Positions 35,565-44,449 are shown, numbered from the stretch's first letter. The stretch is DNA of 64,000 nt from Chryseobacterium cucumeris (GCF_001593385.1 NZ_LUVZ01000023.1:310001-374000), one strand, 5' to 3'. Numbers and translations are program-made. The notes: a model not told the origin generated them from the letters alone.

Positions 35565-36623
35565 ATGAGTAATTCATTTAATAGCAAAAATCATCCACAT
35601 AGAAGATATAATCCTTTATTGGATGAATGGGTTTTGGTATCACCTCAAAGGGCTAAACGCCCATGGCAGGGACAAGAGGAAAAGCCCTTAACAAGCATTC
35701 AAAATCAATATGATCCAAAATGTTATTTATGTCCCGGAAATTCAAGAGCTAATGAGACCCAAAACCCCCATTATGAAGGTGTATATGTATTCGATAATGA
35801 TTTTGGAGCTTTATTGAAAGAAGAAGTAACCACAGATAAAGCGGATGATGAAGAGGATGAGTTATTTAAAATGAAACCTGAAAGAGGAATTAACCGGGTC
35901 ATCTGCTTTTCACATGACCATTCATTGACTCTTCCTGAAATGTCTGTAGAAGCAATTACAAAGGTGGTGTCCGTCTGGAAAGAAGAATATCAGAGTCTGG
36001 GGAAACTGGATTATATTAATTATGTTCAGATTTTTGAAAACAAAGGGGCAGTGATGGGTTGTAGTAATCCTCATCCTCATGGTCAGATTTGGGCACAGGC
36101 ATCCATTCCTTCTCAAGTGGTCAGAACACAGCAAAATTTGAAAAGCTATTATGATAAACATGGAACAACTCTTTTGTATGATTATCTTCAAAAAGAAATT
36201 GAAAGTAAGGAGCGAATTATTTTAGAAAATAAAGGTTTTGTGGCTCTGGTTCCATTTTGGGCAACCTGGCCCTATGAAACAATGATCATTAGTAAGATAC
36301 CTTTAAATAGTCTATCGGATTTTTCACATGAGGACCAGGCTTTATTTGCTCAGATATTGAAAGATCTGACCACGAAATACGATAATATTTTCTCAATTTC
36401 TTTCCCTTATTCTGCAGGAATACATCAGGCACCTACAGACTTGGAATCACATGAAGAATGGCATTTTCATATGCATTTTTATCCTCCTTTGCTTCGTTCA
36501 GCTAGTGTGAAAAAATTCATGGTAGGATACGAAATGTTAGCAGAAGCCCAAAGAGATATTACTCCCGAACAAAGTGCTGAGATTCTTAAAAAAAGCTCAA
36601 CAATTCATTATAAAAATAAATAG
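35565..36623 (+). CDS. galT: UDP-glucose--hexose-1-phosphate uridylyltransferase
   Basis: 352 residues, full length. It swaps the UMP group between UDP-glucose and galactose 1-phosphate. The active-site motif is H170-P-H172 in CSNPHPHGQIWA; RAKRPWQGQ, CYLCPGN (zinc cysteines) and the C-terminal EEWHFHMHFYPP zinc/metal histidines are present. It is the second gene of the GH35-galT-galK-galM operon. Confidence 0.95.
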   Translation: MSNSFNSKNHPHRRYNPLLDEWVLVSPQRAKRPWQGQEEKPLTSIQNQYDPKCYLCPGNSRANETQNPHYEGVYVFDNDFGALLKEEVTTDKADDEEDELFKMKPERGINRVICFSHDHSLTLPEMSVEAITKVVSVWKEEYQSLGKLDYINYVQIFENKGAVMGCSNPHPHGQIWAQASIPSQVVRTQQNLKSYYDKHGTTLLYDYLQKEIESKERIILENKGFVALVPFWATWPYETMIISKIPLNSLSDFSHEDQALFAQILKDLTTKYDNIFSISFPYSAGIHQAPTDLESHEEWHFHMHFYPPLLRSASVKKFMVGYEMLAEAQRDITPEQSAEILKKSSTIHYKNK

Positions 36624-36671
36624 AATAGCTCTTCATAAAAATAGACTGTTTTATAAATCAGATACCAATAC

Positions 36672-37955
36672 ATGTCAAATAATAAATATATTGATTCTTT
36701 AATTAGTGAAGGTGATATTCCTCAATTTAGAGAGTTGTACGGACAAAACTCAGAATTATTACATCAGCAGGCAATCCGGTATACCAAAACATTATCTCGT
36801 TTTAAAGAAATTTTTGGAGAAAAAGAGGTTTCTGTTTTTAGTTCACCGGGGCGAACCGAAATTGGAGGTAACCACACAGATCATAATCATGGTCGCGTAT
36901 TAGCGAGTGCCATAAACTTAGATAATATAGCCGTTGCTGCTAAAAATAACTCCAATGTGATCCGGATTGAATCTTCAGGTTATCAGTCATTTGAAGTAGA
37001 TTTGAACCACCTTATTCCCAATCAGAACGAATTTTTAACCTCTAATGCCCTTGTTCGTGGAATTAATGCCCGATTAAATGAATTGGGATATAAAATAGGA
37101 GGATTTGATGCTGTAATTGATGGATGCGTTCCTAAAGGTTCCGGATTAAGTTCATCAGCATCATTTGAGGTTTTAATTGGCGCAATTGTAAGTCATTTAT
37201 TTAATGATGGTAACATAGATCCTATACTAAATGCCCGTATTGGACAATATGCAGAAAATGTTTTCTTTGGAAAACCTTGTGGATTAATGGATCAGGTAGC
37301 TTGTTCAGTGGGAGGATTGGTAATCATCGACTTTGCAGACGTAATCAATCCTGTTGTTAAAAAAGTAAATTTTGATTTTGAATCTACTGGTTTTTCTTTA
37401 GTGATCACAGATACTCAGGGCGATCACACTAATTTGAATGATGAATACGCTGTTTTACCTAAAGAAATGAAAGACGTTGCCGCCCATTTAGGATGTAGTG
37501 TGCTGAGAGAAACCACTCTGGAAAAAGTGATGGATATCGCCCCTTCTATCCGTAAGAAAGTAGGAGACCGGGCTATTTTAAGAGCCATTCATTTTGAATG
37601 TGAAAATGACCGGGTAGTAGACGAAGTGACTGCATTAGAGAATAATGATTTTAAAAAATTTTTGCAATTGGTCATAGACTCGGGGCATAGTTCGTATATG
37701 TACAATCAAAATGTTTATGTAGCAAATAATATACGTGAACAAGCCGTGTCATTGGGACTAGCTTACAGCGAATTGGTACTAAAAGGTGCCGGAGCCTGGC
37801 GTGTGCATGGTGGAGGGTTTGCAGGAACAATACAGGCCTTTGTCCCTGAAAATTTACTTGATAAATATACCACAACTTTAAATCATTTATTTGGAGCAGG
37901 TTCCTGTCATCCCTTATTCATCAGGCAAAAAGGAGTTGTTAAATTAGACTTTTAA
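36672..37955 (+). CDS. galK: Galactokinase
   Basis: 427 residues of the GHMP kinase family. The galactokinase signature GRTEIGGNHTDHN binds the sugar, KGSGLSSSASFEVLIG is the phosphate loop, and the C-terminal GAGAWRVHGGGFAGTIQAF motif completes the fold. It phosphorylates galactose at C1 for GalT. Slightly longer than E. coli GalK at the N-terminus. Confidence 0.95.
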   Translation: MSNNKYIDSLISEGDIPQFRELYGQNSELLHQQAIRYTKTLSRFKEIFGEKEVSVFSSPGRTEIGGNHTDHNHGRVLASAINLDNIAVAAKNNSNVIRIESSGYQSFEVDLNHLIPNQNEFLTSNALVRGINARLNELGYKIGGFDAVIDGCVPKGSGLSSSASFEVLIGAIVSHLFNDGNIDPILNARIGQYAENVFFGKPCGLMDQVACSVGGLVIIDFADVINPVVKKVNFDFESTGFSLVITDTQGDHTNLNDEYAVLPKEMKDVAAHLGCSVLRETTLEKVMDIAPSIRKKVGDRAILRAIHFECENDRVVDEVTALENNDFKKFLQLVIDSGHSSYMYNQNVYVANNIREQAVSLGLAYSELVLKGAGAWRVHGGGFAGTIQAFVPENLLDKYTTTLNHLFGAGSCHPLFIRQKGVVKLDF

Positions 37956-37957
37956 AA

Positions 37958-39010
37958 ATGGGTGTCATCAATGAAGTGACTTTTAATACAGTTCACAACC
38001 AACAAAAAGTCCGGTTATTTACTCTTAACAATCAAAATGGAATGATTGTACAGGTGACAAATTATGGGGCAATTATAGTGAGCATTAATGTGAAAGATAA
38101 AGACGGAAAACAGGCAGATGTGGTACAGGGGTATGAAACAGCACAAGAATACATAGACAATAATGAATTTTATCAAGGTGCCATTTGTGGGAGATGCGCT
38201 AATCGTATCAGGAAAGGAAAATTCATGTTAAACAGAAAAGAATACTCATTAACAGTTAATAATGAAGATAATCATTTACATGGTGGTCTGAAGGGTTTTG
38301 ATAAAAAATTATGGGATGTTAAAGAATCTTCTGCCTCGGAAGTGACTTTTCAATACACTTCTCCTGACGGGGAAGAGGGCTACCCTGGTACACTATCTGT
38401 AACGGTAACTTATTCCATTAATGAAAATAATGAATTAAGGTTAGATTATTCAGGGACAACAGACCAGGAAACCATACTCAATCTGGTAAACCATTCTTAT
38501 TTTAATTTAGCAGGAGAGGGTAGTGGGACAATAAATAACCATCAATTGCAGATTGAGGCTGATTTTTACACTCCTCTTACAAAAAATCTTGAACCTACAG
38601 GCGAGATTTTAACAGTAAAAAATACTCCGTTTGATTTTACCTCCTTAACAGGTATTGGAGACAGAATTAATACGGATCATGATCAACTTAAGATTGGAAA
38701 TGGATATGATCATAATTTTGTTTTAAAGCACCCTATTCATCGTTTAGATTTAGTAGCTACTGTTATAGAGCCACGGTCCGGTAGAAAAATGGAAGTCTTT
38801 ACCACTATGCCGGGTTTGCAGTTATATACTGCCAATTGGATAAAAAATATAAAAGGAAAAGAAGATCACATCTACCAGGAAAGAGAAGCTTTTTGTTTAG
38901 AAACGCAAAATTTTCCCGACGCTATTAATCAATCTCATTTTCCATCACCTATACTAACTCCTAAAAATGTATATAAACATTCAACTATATACAAATTTTC
39001 AGTTTATTAA
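37958..39010 (+). CDS. galM: Aldose 1-epimerase (mutarotase)
   Basis: 350 residues without an obvious signal peptide, so probably cytosolic. It converts beta- to alpha-galactose for GalK. Motifs include NHLHGGLKGFDKKLWD (catalytic His), NLVNHSYFNLAG, and the C-terminal FCLETQNFPDAINQ with the catalytic Glu. It starts 2 bp after galK, which implies translational coupling, and ends the operon before a terminator. Confidence 0.93.
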   Translation: MGVINEVTFNTVHNQQKVRLFTLNNQNGMIVQVTNYGAIIVSINVKDKDGKQADVVQGYETAQEYIDNNEFYQGAICGRCANRIRKGKFMLNRKEYSLTVNNEDNHLHGGLKGFDKKLWDVKESSASEVTFQYTSPDGEEGYPGTLSVTVTYSINENNELRLDYSGTTDQETILNLVNHSYFNLAGEGSGTINNHQLQIEADFYTPLTKNLEPTGEILTVKNTPFDFTSLTGIGDRINTDHDQLKIGNGYDHNFVLKHPIHRLDLVATVIEPRSGRKMEVFTTMPGLQLYTANWIKNIKGKEDHIYQEREAFCLETQNFPDAINQSHFPSPILTPKNVYKHSTIYKFSVY

Positions 39011-39096
39011 TATCCAATTAGACTTAACAATTGATTAATTTTTGATGTGGCTCAACTTTAGAGACCGCTGAAAAGAAGTTCCATATAAAAAACAAA

Positions 39097-39122
39097 AAAC
39101 CTCTAAAATAAATTAGAGGTTT
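39097..39122. terminator. Bidirectional terminator after galM and tRNA-Phe
   Basis: 10-bp stem AAACCTCTAA/TTAGAGGTTT with a 6-nt loop, A-rich on the left and so T-rich for minus-strand transcripts leaving the tRNA gene. A related but different hairpin follows the second tRNA-Phe gene. Confidence 0.75.
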
Positions 39123-39127
39123 TGAAG

Positions 39128-39200
39128 TGGTTTCTCCAGGAATCGAACCAGGGACACATGGATTTTCAATCCATTGCTCTACCAACTGAGCTAAGAAACC
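39128..39200 (-). tRNA. tRNA-Phe (GAA), copy 1
   Basis: 73 nt folding into a full cloverleaf on the minus strand: acceptor GGTTTCT/AGAAACC, D stem GCTC/GAGC, anticodon stem ATGGA/TCCAT with loop TTGAAAA (anticodon GAA), T stem CCTGG/CCAGG with TTCGATT loop. CCA is not encoded. Copy 2 at 41165-41237 has the same sequence. Confidence 0.97.
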
Positions 39201-39241
39201 ATTTATGTTTTCGTTTATTACTTCGTTGTTTTAAAGTGATG

Positions 39242-39273
39242 CAAAAGTATAACATTTTATAATACCGTACAAG
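39242..39273 (-). promoter_or_regulatory. Promoter of tRNA-Phe copy 1
   Basis: On the minus strand CTTG, 20 bp, then TACTTTTG. The -7 box lies about 42 bp before the mature tRNA. The block next to it (TCGTTGTTTTAAAGTGATGC on the plus strand) is also present at copy 2. Confidence 0.7.
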
Positions 39274-39660
39274 TTTTTCGGTTAATTTTTTTGAATAAAT
39301 ATGCTGGTATAACTGGATTATAGCTTTAATGTATTGTTCATCAGTCTTTTGGTATGTTTTATTTTTTTTCTGTTTTTTGAATATAATTCTCAAAGAGCCT
39401 TATTAAAAGATTTTCAGACCTGATATCTAGCGATTTTTTCCAAAAATATTGTACTTACAAAGAATGGAGGAGAAGATTTTTTCTGCTGGACTATTTTTGG
39501 AGTTAAATTGTTGCTTCTTTAAACAATGTTAAACAGGCCATAAAATAATCCGATTTTTAATTGTGAAAAACAGCAAACACTTGATTTATAATACTTAATT
39601 CACCTAACAAGTGTTAGTCGTACTATTACTACATTTTTTTAAATTTAATAATAAACACTA
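39274..39660. other. Intergenic region upstream of tssD
   Basis: AT-rich, without a recognisable gene. An 8-bp inverted repeat AACACTTG/CAAGTGTT (39576-39583, 39608-39615) with a 24-nt spacer lies before the tssD promoter; its meaning is unclear. Confidence 0.4.
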
Positions 39661-39689
39661 TTTGCTTTTTATAAATACATCTATATTTG
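39661..39689 (+). promoter_or_regulatory. Candidate tssD promoter
   Basis: TTTG at 39661-39664 and, 17 bp later, the -7 box TATATTTG at 39682-39689; the ATG follows 52 bp after the box. Confidence 0.5.
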
Positions 39690-39741
39690 GTGATATAGAA
39701 AGCAAACAATCACAATACATTAACCATTAAAATTTATAATC

Positions 39742-40146
39742 ATGGCAGAAAGAAACTCAAGAGGAATTTTAAAATTCAACAACGGAGAAGGACAAAAGCT
39801 ATTAAAACTTAATTATAGCGTATCAAGAGCTACAGATGTATCAGGACGTGTAGCATCAGATCCTTCCAATGCTCTTATCAAAATTACGGTGGAAGCTACG
39901 GATAAATCAGACATCCTGGAAAGTTTACTGAACGGAAAGTATAAGCCTACAGTAGGAGAGATTACTTTCAACAAATCTCACGAAGAAGGAACACTAACAA
40001 CATTAAAGTGGAACAATGGTTATGTAATTCAGCATGAAGTAGATTTCGACGCTGTGGATGACAACAGTATGTATATTAGTTTTGTGGTAAGTGCAGAGCA
40101 GATAGATCTGGGGAATTCTTCGTACTTCGGAGCATGGCCTTCTTAA
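39742..40146 (+). CDS. tssD: Type VI secretion tube protein TssD (Hcp-like), orphan
   Basis: 134 residues matching the Bacteroidota Hcp family TssD: start ERNSRGILKFNNGEGQKLLK, then the beta-rich core with VSRATDVSGRVASDP and GGxIxFN-like segment KPTVGEITFNKS. Hcp rings stack into the T6SS tube and can carry effectors. No other intact T6SS gene is in the window; a decayed vgrG-like gene follows. The gene lies between two copies of tRNA-Phe, as expected for a small acquired islet carrying an orphan secretion cargo. Confidence 0.82.
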   Translation: MAERNSRGILKFNNGEGQKLLKLNYSVSRATDVSGRVASDPSNALIKITVEATDKSDILESLLNGKYKPTVGEITFNKSHEEGTLTTLKWNNGYVIQHEVDFDAVDDNSMYISFVVSAEQIDLGNSSYFGAWPS

Positions 40147-40249
40147 GCATATTCAGAATTTAAATATCAGGCAGAATAGTACACCCGTTTCAAGGGACAC
40201 TGTTCTGCCTTTTTTAACCTTATAGAACGACTGTTTATTCCAAATAAAG

Positions 40250-40927
40250 TTCTGAAAAAACACCTAATCACTAGGAATAAAAATGCCTCAAATTCCGATA
40301 AGATTTCTGGGAATCATATTCCCGGATCAACCGTGTGGTAAAACTGGATATTGTGATTGAAGGCAAAATAATCAAACACTTCAAGCATTTCCGCCTACAG
40401 CATAGTGCGAGACGCCATCACAATTATGAACTTATTCTGGCCCATGATTCTCTTGGGAAAGCTCAATTGCAAGAACAGCCGAAGCTTACGGAGAATAGTT
40501 TTACTATTATGGTGAAGTACTTCATTTTGGCAAACTTCCGACTTCTGAAAACCGATCTCTCTTGTCTATGGAAGTAATGCGACAGATGTTCAGGTAGAAC
40601 TGAATGCTGTTCATGCCAATCCTAAGTTTTTGTGGTATAACAGCAGCAGTCATACTAAAATGGAAGGCTCAGTATGACAAAAGATTTGTTTAAGGATACG
40701 GAGAAAACTCTAAAATTGATGGGGAGGTTACGTTTCTTTTAGATCAGGAGGAAGTAAATATTTTACAGAAAAATAATTATTTTAACCTTCCTAAATTTAA
40801 AGAATAGTGGGACAATGCAGACCACGATGAATATGTTGTTGAAGAATGTGAGTATAACGCTACCTGCGGTCCAGATAACCAACCTATGAATATTACAGAA
40901 TGGAGAAAACAGCATCCTAAAAAATAA
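40250..40927 (+). pseudogene. Decayed VgrG-like gene with effector-like tail
   Basis: Broken coding sequence in several frames. One frame (about 40250-40333) reads ASNSDKISGNHIPGSTV; after a one-base shift it continues as VKLDIVIEGKIIKHFKHF and HHNYELILAHDSLG, which resembles the N-terminus of Bacteroidota T6SS Vgr proteins. Further fragments in other frames include VELNAVHANPKFLWYNSSS, and the end (EVTFLLDQEEVNIL, then WDNADHDEYVVEECEYNA) is broken by an in-frame TAG near 40806. A normal VgrG is about 600 residues, so most of it is deleted. The family call rests on recall of the N-terminal pattern. Confidence 0.6.
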
Positions 40928-40932
40928 TATAT

Positions 40933-40964
40933 AAAGCACATTTAAATCTAACTGTGCTTTTATT
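40933..40964 (+). terminator. Terminator after the decayed gene
   Basis: AAAGCAC (40933-40939) pairs with GTGCTTT (40954-40960), followed by a T-rich stretch. It fits the end of the tssD-vgrG transcript. Confidence 0.55.
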
Positions 40965-40994
40965 TAAAAAAAATGGTAGCTTATCTTGTAAATA

Positions 40995-41027
40995 CCTATG
41001 ATTTTTTGTTCAATAAAAAATCATAGG
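40995..41027. repeat. Perfect 13-bp inverted repeat, 7-nt loop
   Basis: CCTATGATTTTTT and AAAAAATCATAGG flank the loop GTTCAAT. It has no T tract and no adjacent gene end, so it is not an obvious terminator. It lies between the decayed gene and the second tRNA-Phe gene. Confidence 0.85.
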
Positions 41028-41136
41028 AATAGGGTGGCTGGGAATCTAGAATTATGGGCTGTCTGATTTAAAAGCTAGTTTGGTACGAGTTCAGGGAATT
41101 ATGGGACATGAATCGGAATAAATAGAAAAACAAAAA

Positions 41137-41158
41137 AACCTCTGACTAATCAGAGGTT
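41137..41158 (-). terminator. Terminator of tRNA-Phe copy 2
   Basis: 8-bp stem AACCTCTG/CAGAGGTT with 6-nt loop, followed on the minus strand by a T-rich run. It differs in stem and loop from the hairpin behind copy 1. Confidence 0.75.
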
Positions 41159-41164
41159 CTAAAG

Positions 41165-41237
41165 TGGTTTCTCCAGGAATCGAACCAGGGACACATGGAT
41201 TTTCAATCCATTGCTCTACCAACTGAGCTAAGAAACC
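41165..41237 (-). tRNA. tRNA-Phe (GAA), copy 2
   Basis: 73 nt, identical in sequence to copy 1 at 39128-39200, with intact cloverleaf and GAA anticodon, no encoded CCA. It has its own promoter and terminator, so both copies look functional. The two copies flank the tssD islet in the same orientation. Confidence 0.97.
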
Positions 41238-41279
41238 ATTATATTTTTGTTTGACTTACTTCGTTGTTTTAAAGTGATG

Positions 41280-41311
41280 CAAAAGTAGTAAGTTTTAGTA
41301 TACAAAGCAAG
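41280..41311 (-). promoter_or_regulatory. Promoter of tRNA-Phe copy 2
   Basis: On the minus strand CTTG, 20 bp, then TACTTTTG, the same elements and spacing as at copy 1, while the 20-bp spacer itself differs. Confidence 0.7.
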
Positions 41312-41346
41312 TATTCATCGTACTTTTTTTGAATAAAGTTAAAAAC

Positions 41347-43188
41347 TTACTGATTATCAGCTGGATTATTTTCCTGCTCCTTTCTGATTTGCTCGCTCAT
41401 CTCCTCCAATACCGGTTTGATCGTGTTTTCCGGAAGATCACTGATTCGGATGTACATCAATCCGTCAATGGCATCATTGAAGTTAGGGTCAACGTTGAAA
41501 GCAATTACTTTAGCATTTTGTTTGATGTATTTTTTGATCAGAACAGGAAGTCTCAATTCAGGTTCAAGATCATCAATAATCTTGTCCAGCTTATTCAAAT
41601 CAGACTCCATTTCCTCAAAGAAAATGTTTTTATCTCTGTCACGAAGCTTTACTTTATATTCATTCCTTGGAGTGATATACTGAGCTACTGCGGAATCAAA
41701 ATAATTGGAACGCATAAACTCAATCATCAGCGATTTTGAGAACTCAGAGAACTTGTTCGAAATACTCACGCCACCCATAAGGAATTTATGATCAGGATTT
41801 CTCAGACATACATGCACAATCCCTCTCCATAAAAGGAAGAGTGGAAGAGGTTTCTGCTGATATTCCTGGCAGATGTAAGCACGACCCATTTCAATCACTT
41901 TTTTGAAGAAAGGATGAATGTCCTGTTCAAACTCAAATAAAGAGCTTGTATAGAAGCCTTTGATGCCGTATTTTTTCATTACCTCTCTACCCAATGCCAT
42001 TCTGTAAGCACCAGCCAGTTTTTTCTCACCGTTATCCCATAGGAAAAGATGGTGGTAATGTTTGTCATACTCATCAAGGTCAAATGGAAGATTACTTCCC
42101 TCACCTACTGCACGGAAAGTAAGCTCTCTCTGACGTCCGATTTCCCTCATAATAGAAGGGATTTCTTCGTAAGTCGTAAAGTAGATCTCATAATTTCCGT
42201 TACTGAAAAGCATTTTATCAGTTCCTCTCAGTTTATCAACATCTTTAATAATGTCTTCCAGAGGAGTTTCATCAATGATATTCTGAACAATGTTTTCTTC
42301 CTTCAATAAAGGAAACTTTACCGATAAATTCTGAAGATTGATGCTTTGAGCAAGAGATTTTCTCTTTTCATAGTAAGATTTCATCATATACACCTTACGT
42401 TTCAGAAACTCTCCCAATTCCTCAATCGTTTCCATATCATCCATTGCCTTTACGGTAATAGGACGTCCGATTCTGATTCTGATAGGTTTTTCCCTGTCAT
42501 TCATCATTTCTGCTGGAAGCATCAGTGTCTGTAAATTCGGGTGAAGCTTAGCCACCTGATAAAAAAGTCGGCTGTTCTTAGCATGGAAATACATAGGAAC
42601 TACCGGCACTTTAGCCATTCTGATCAGCTTAAGTGCCGTTTTTTCCCATTCCTTATCTAAAATTTCTCCATAAGGATTGTTTTTATTAGAAACTTCTCCT
42701 GCCGGGAATATACCTACACAGCCTCCGTTTTGCAAATGCTTGAGGGTTTCTCGCATTCCTGAAGAGCTGCTGTACGCTTCTTTTCTGTTTTCAAAAGGAT
42801 TTACAGCGATTACATACGGTTCCATAGGTTTGATCTTTTCCAAAAGGAAATTCCCCATTACTTTGAAATCCGGACGAACCTCTGTCAGGACCTTGCACAT
42901 CAGAATACCGTCAATAGCACCCAGCGGGTGATTGGAAACGAGAATAAACGGTCCCGTTTTCGGAATCTTTGCCAGATCCTCTTCAAAAGCTACATAGCTT
43001 AGGTTTCTTTCTCTCACAAATGAGTCGAAAAAGTCTTTGCCTTCCTTGTCTTTTAATTTATCGTATAATTTATTTACTTCGTTTATTTTAGCAATGCTCA
43101 TCACAGCAGATGCTACCGGGTTCTTGAGAAACCCAATTTTATTTAAGCCGGAAGCTTTGATCAGATCGTTTTTCGAAATTAAACTCAT
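41347..43188 (-). CDS. olsF: Bifunctional aminolipid acyltransferase, OlsF-like
   Basis: 613 residues in two domains. The N-terminal half (about 30-270) is a PlsC-type O-acyltransferase with NHPLGAIDGI and FPAGEVSNK motifs. The C-terminal half (about 320-560) is an OlsB-like GNAT N-acyltransferase (RQRELTFRAVGEGSNLPFDL, then HLFLWDNGEKKLAGAYRMAL and a FKKVIEMGRAYI segment). OlsF of Serratia and Flavobacterium combines these two activities in this order to make ornithine lipids in the inner membrane. Whether the amino acid here is ornithine or glycine cannot be read. It lies 22 bp downstream of the aspartate kinase gene. Confidence 0.8.
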   Translation of the reverse strand: MSLISKNDLIKASGLNKIGFLKNPVASAVMSIAKINEVNKLYDKLKDKEGKDFFDSFVRERNLSYVAFEEDLAKIPKTGPFILVSNHPLGAIDGILMCKVLTEVRPDFKVMGNFLLEKIKPMEPYVIAVNPFENRKEAYSSSSGMRETLKHLQNGGCVGIFPAGEVSNKNNPYGEILDKEWEKTALKLIRMAKVPVVPMYFHAKNSRLFYQVAKLHPNLQTLMLPAEMMNDREKPIRIRIGRPITVKAMDDMETIEELGEFLKRKVYMMKSYYEKRKSLAQSINLQNLSVKFPLLKEENIVQNIIDETPLEDIIKDVDKLRGTDKMLFSNGNYEIYFTTYEEIPSIMREIGRQRELTFRAVGEGSNLPFDLDEYDKHYHHLFLWDNGEKKLAGAYRMALGREVMKKYGIKGFYTSSLFEFEQDIHPFFKKVIEMGRAYICQEYQQKPLPLFLLWRGIVHVCLRNPDHKFLMGGVSISNKFSEFSKSLMIEFMRSNYFDSAVAQYITPRNEYKVKLRDRDKNIFFEEMESDLNKLDKIIDDLEPELRLPVLIKKYIKQNAKVIAFNVDPNFNDAIDGLMYIRISDLPENTIKPVLEEMSEQIRKEQENNPADNQ

Positions 43189-43210
43189 GTGTGTTTAGTC
43201 GCAATTAATA

Positions 43211-44449
43211 TTATTGTGTTACCATTTGAAGAGTATTCTTGGAGATTTGTTCCAATAATACATTTTTTTCATGGTAAAATTTATCAATGTGATCCTTCTT
43301 CGCATTTCTTACTGTGAATAAAGATACATTTTTAATTGCTTCGGTTTTAAAAATTTTTTGAAGCTCTTCGTTGAGCTCATCAATATGATTAAATTTATCC
43401 TCAAGGCACAGTGCCAGAGAGATTGCAGAATTCTGCATCAGGGAAACTTTAATTTTGTACTTAGACAAGTATCCAAAAATCAGGCTCATATGATCTTCTG
43501 CAATAAAAGAGAAGTCTCTGGTAGAGATTTTCAAAAGATCCTGGTTTTCTTTCAGAATATAAGATTCTTCCTGTTGGTTTTTGTCGGAAGCACCTACTTT
43601 TGTTCCTTCTTTGGTAGGGTCTAAGAAAGATTTTACATAAAAAGGAATGTTTTTTTGCTGTAGCGGCTGTAATGTTTTTGGGTGAATAACACTTGCTCCA
43701 TAATAAGCCATTTCAATTGCTTCTTCATAAGAAATGTTGGAAAGAAGAGTTACATCGTTGAATTTTCTCGGATCTCCGGTCATTACTCCCGGTACATCTT
43801 TCCAGATCGTCATTGCTTCTGCATTTAAGCAGTATGCAAAAATAGCAGCAGAGTAGTCAGAACCCTCTCTTCCTAACGTTACCGTAAAATTATTGTCGTC
43901 AGATCCAATAAATCCTTGTGTTACATAGCAGATTTCAGGATTTAGATGGGAAATAAACTCTTCTGTTCTTGCCCAGTCTACCGTGCCTTCTCTGTAAGAA
44001 TTATCCGTTTTTACATAATCTCTGGCATCCAGCCACTGATTCGTAAATTGAATTTCATTCAGATACTCACTCACAATTTTAGTAGAGATCATTTCTCCGC
44101 AACTTACCACCTGATCGTATACGAAGTTGTAGTTAGGAGATTTATTTCTTCTTAAAAAAGAATCAATATCATCAAAGAAGAGATTAATTTCAGCAAAAAC
44201 CGCATGATTTTCAGGAAAAAGTCCTTCCGCAATCTCCATGTGTTTTCGTTTTATCTTTTCGATCTCAGTTTGATAGTTATCTTTTTTGAAATAAAGTTCT
44301 ACAACTTTTTCCAACTCATTTGTAGTCTTGCCCATTGCTGAAATTACCAGCAAGCATTTGGCAAATCCCTGGCTTTTTAGAACCATGGACACATTTTTTA
44401 CACTGTCAGCATCTTTTACGGATGCTCCACCAAACTTGAAAATTTTCAT
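43211..44449 (-). CDS. lysC: Aspartate kinase
   Basis: 412 residues, monofunctional. It phosphorylates aspartate for lysine, threonine and methionine synthesis. The kinase signature MKIFKFGGASVKDADSVKNV starts the protein; VTLGREGSDYSAAIFA and the Asp-rich substrate loop follow, and the C-terminal ACT region (about 300-412) is present. The frame is open upstream to 44509, but the Met at 44449 begins the kinase domain and fits the promoter at 44507-44537. It is followed closely by the olsF-like gene. Confidence 0.9.
   Translation of the reverse strand: MKIFKFGGASVKDADSVKNVSMVLKSQGFAKCLLVISAMGKTTNELEKVVELYFKKDNYQTEIEKIKRKHMEIAEGLFPENHAVFAEINLFFDDIDSFLRRNKSPNYNFVYDQVVSCGEMISTKIVSEYLNEIQFTNQWLDARDYVKTDNSYREGTVDWARTEEFISHLNPEICYVTQGFIGSDDNNFTVTLGREGSDYSAAIFAYCLNAEAMTIWKDVPGVMTGDPRKFNDVTLLSNISYEEAIEMAYYGASVIHPKTLQPLQQKNIPFYVKSFLDPTKEGTKVGASDKNQQEESYILKENQDLLKISTRDFSFIAEDHMSLIFGYLSKYKIKVSLMQNSAISLALCLEDKFNHIDELNEELQKIFKTEAIKNVSLFTVRNAKKDHIDKFYHEKNVLLEQISKNTLQMVTQ

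Noticed and set aside
39576..39615. 8-bp inverted repeat before tssD as a regulator site
   Set aside because: The arms are short, the spacer is 24 nt and the region is very AT-rich; no second copy was found.
40335..40577. Open frame of 80 residues as an independent gene
   Set aside because: Its first half continues a pattern that starts in another frame upstream and its second half is frameshifted, so it is part of a decayed vgrG-like gene.
41165..41237. Second tRNA-Phe as a pseudogene or attachment-site fragment
   Set aside because: The full 73-nt cloverleaf, promoter and terminator are intact, so it is annotated as a functional tRNA.
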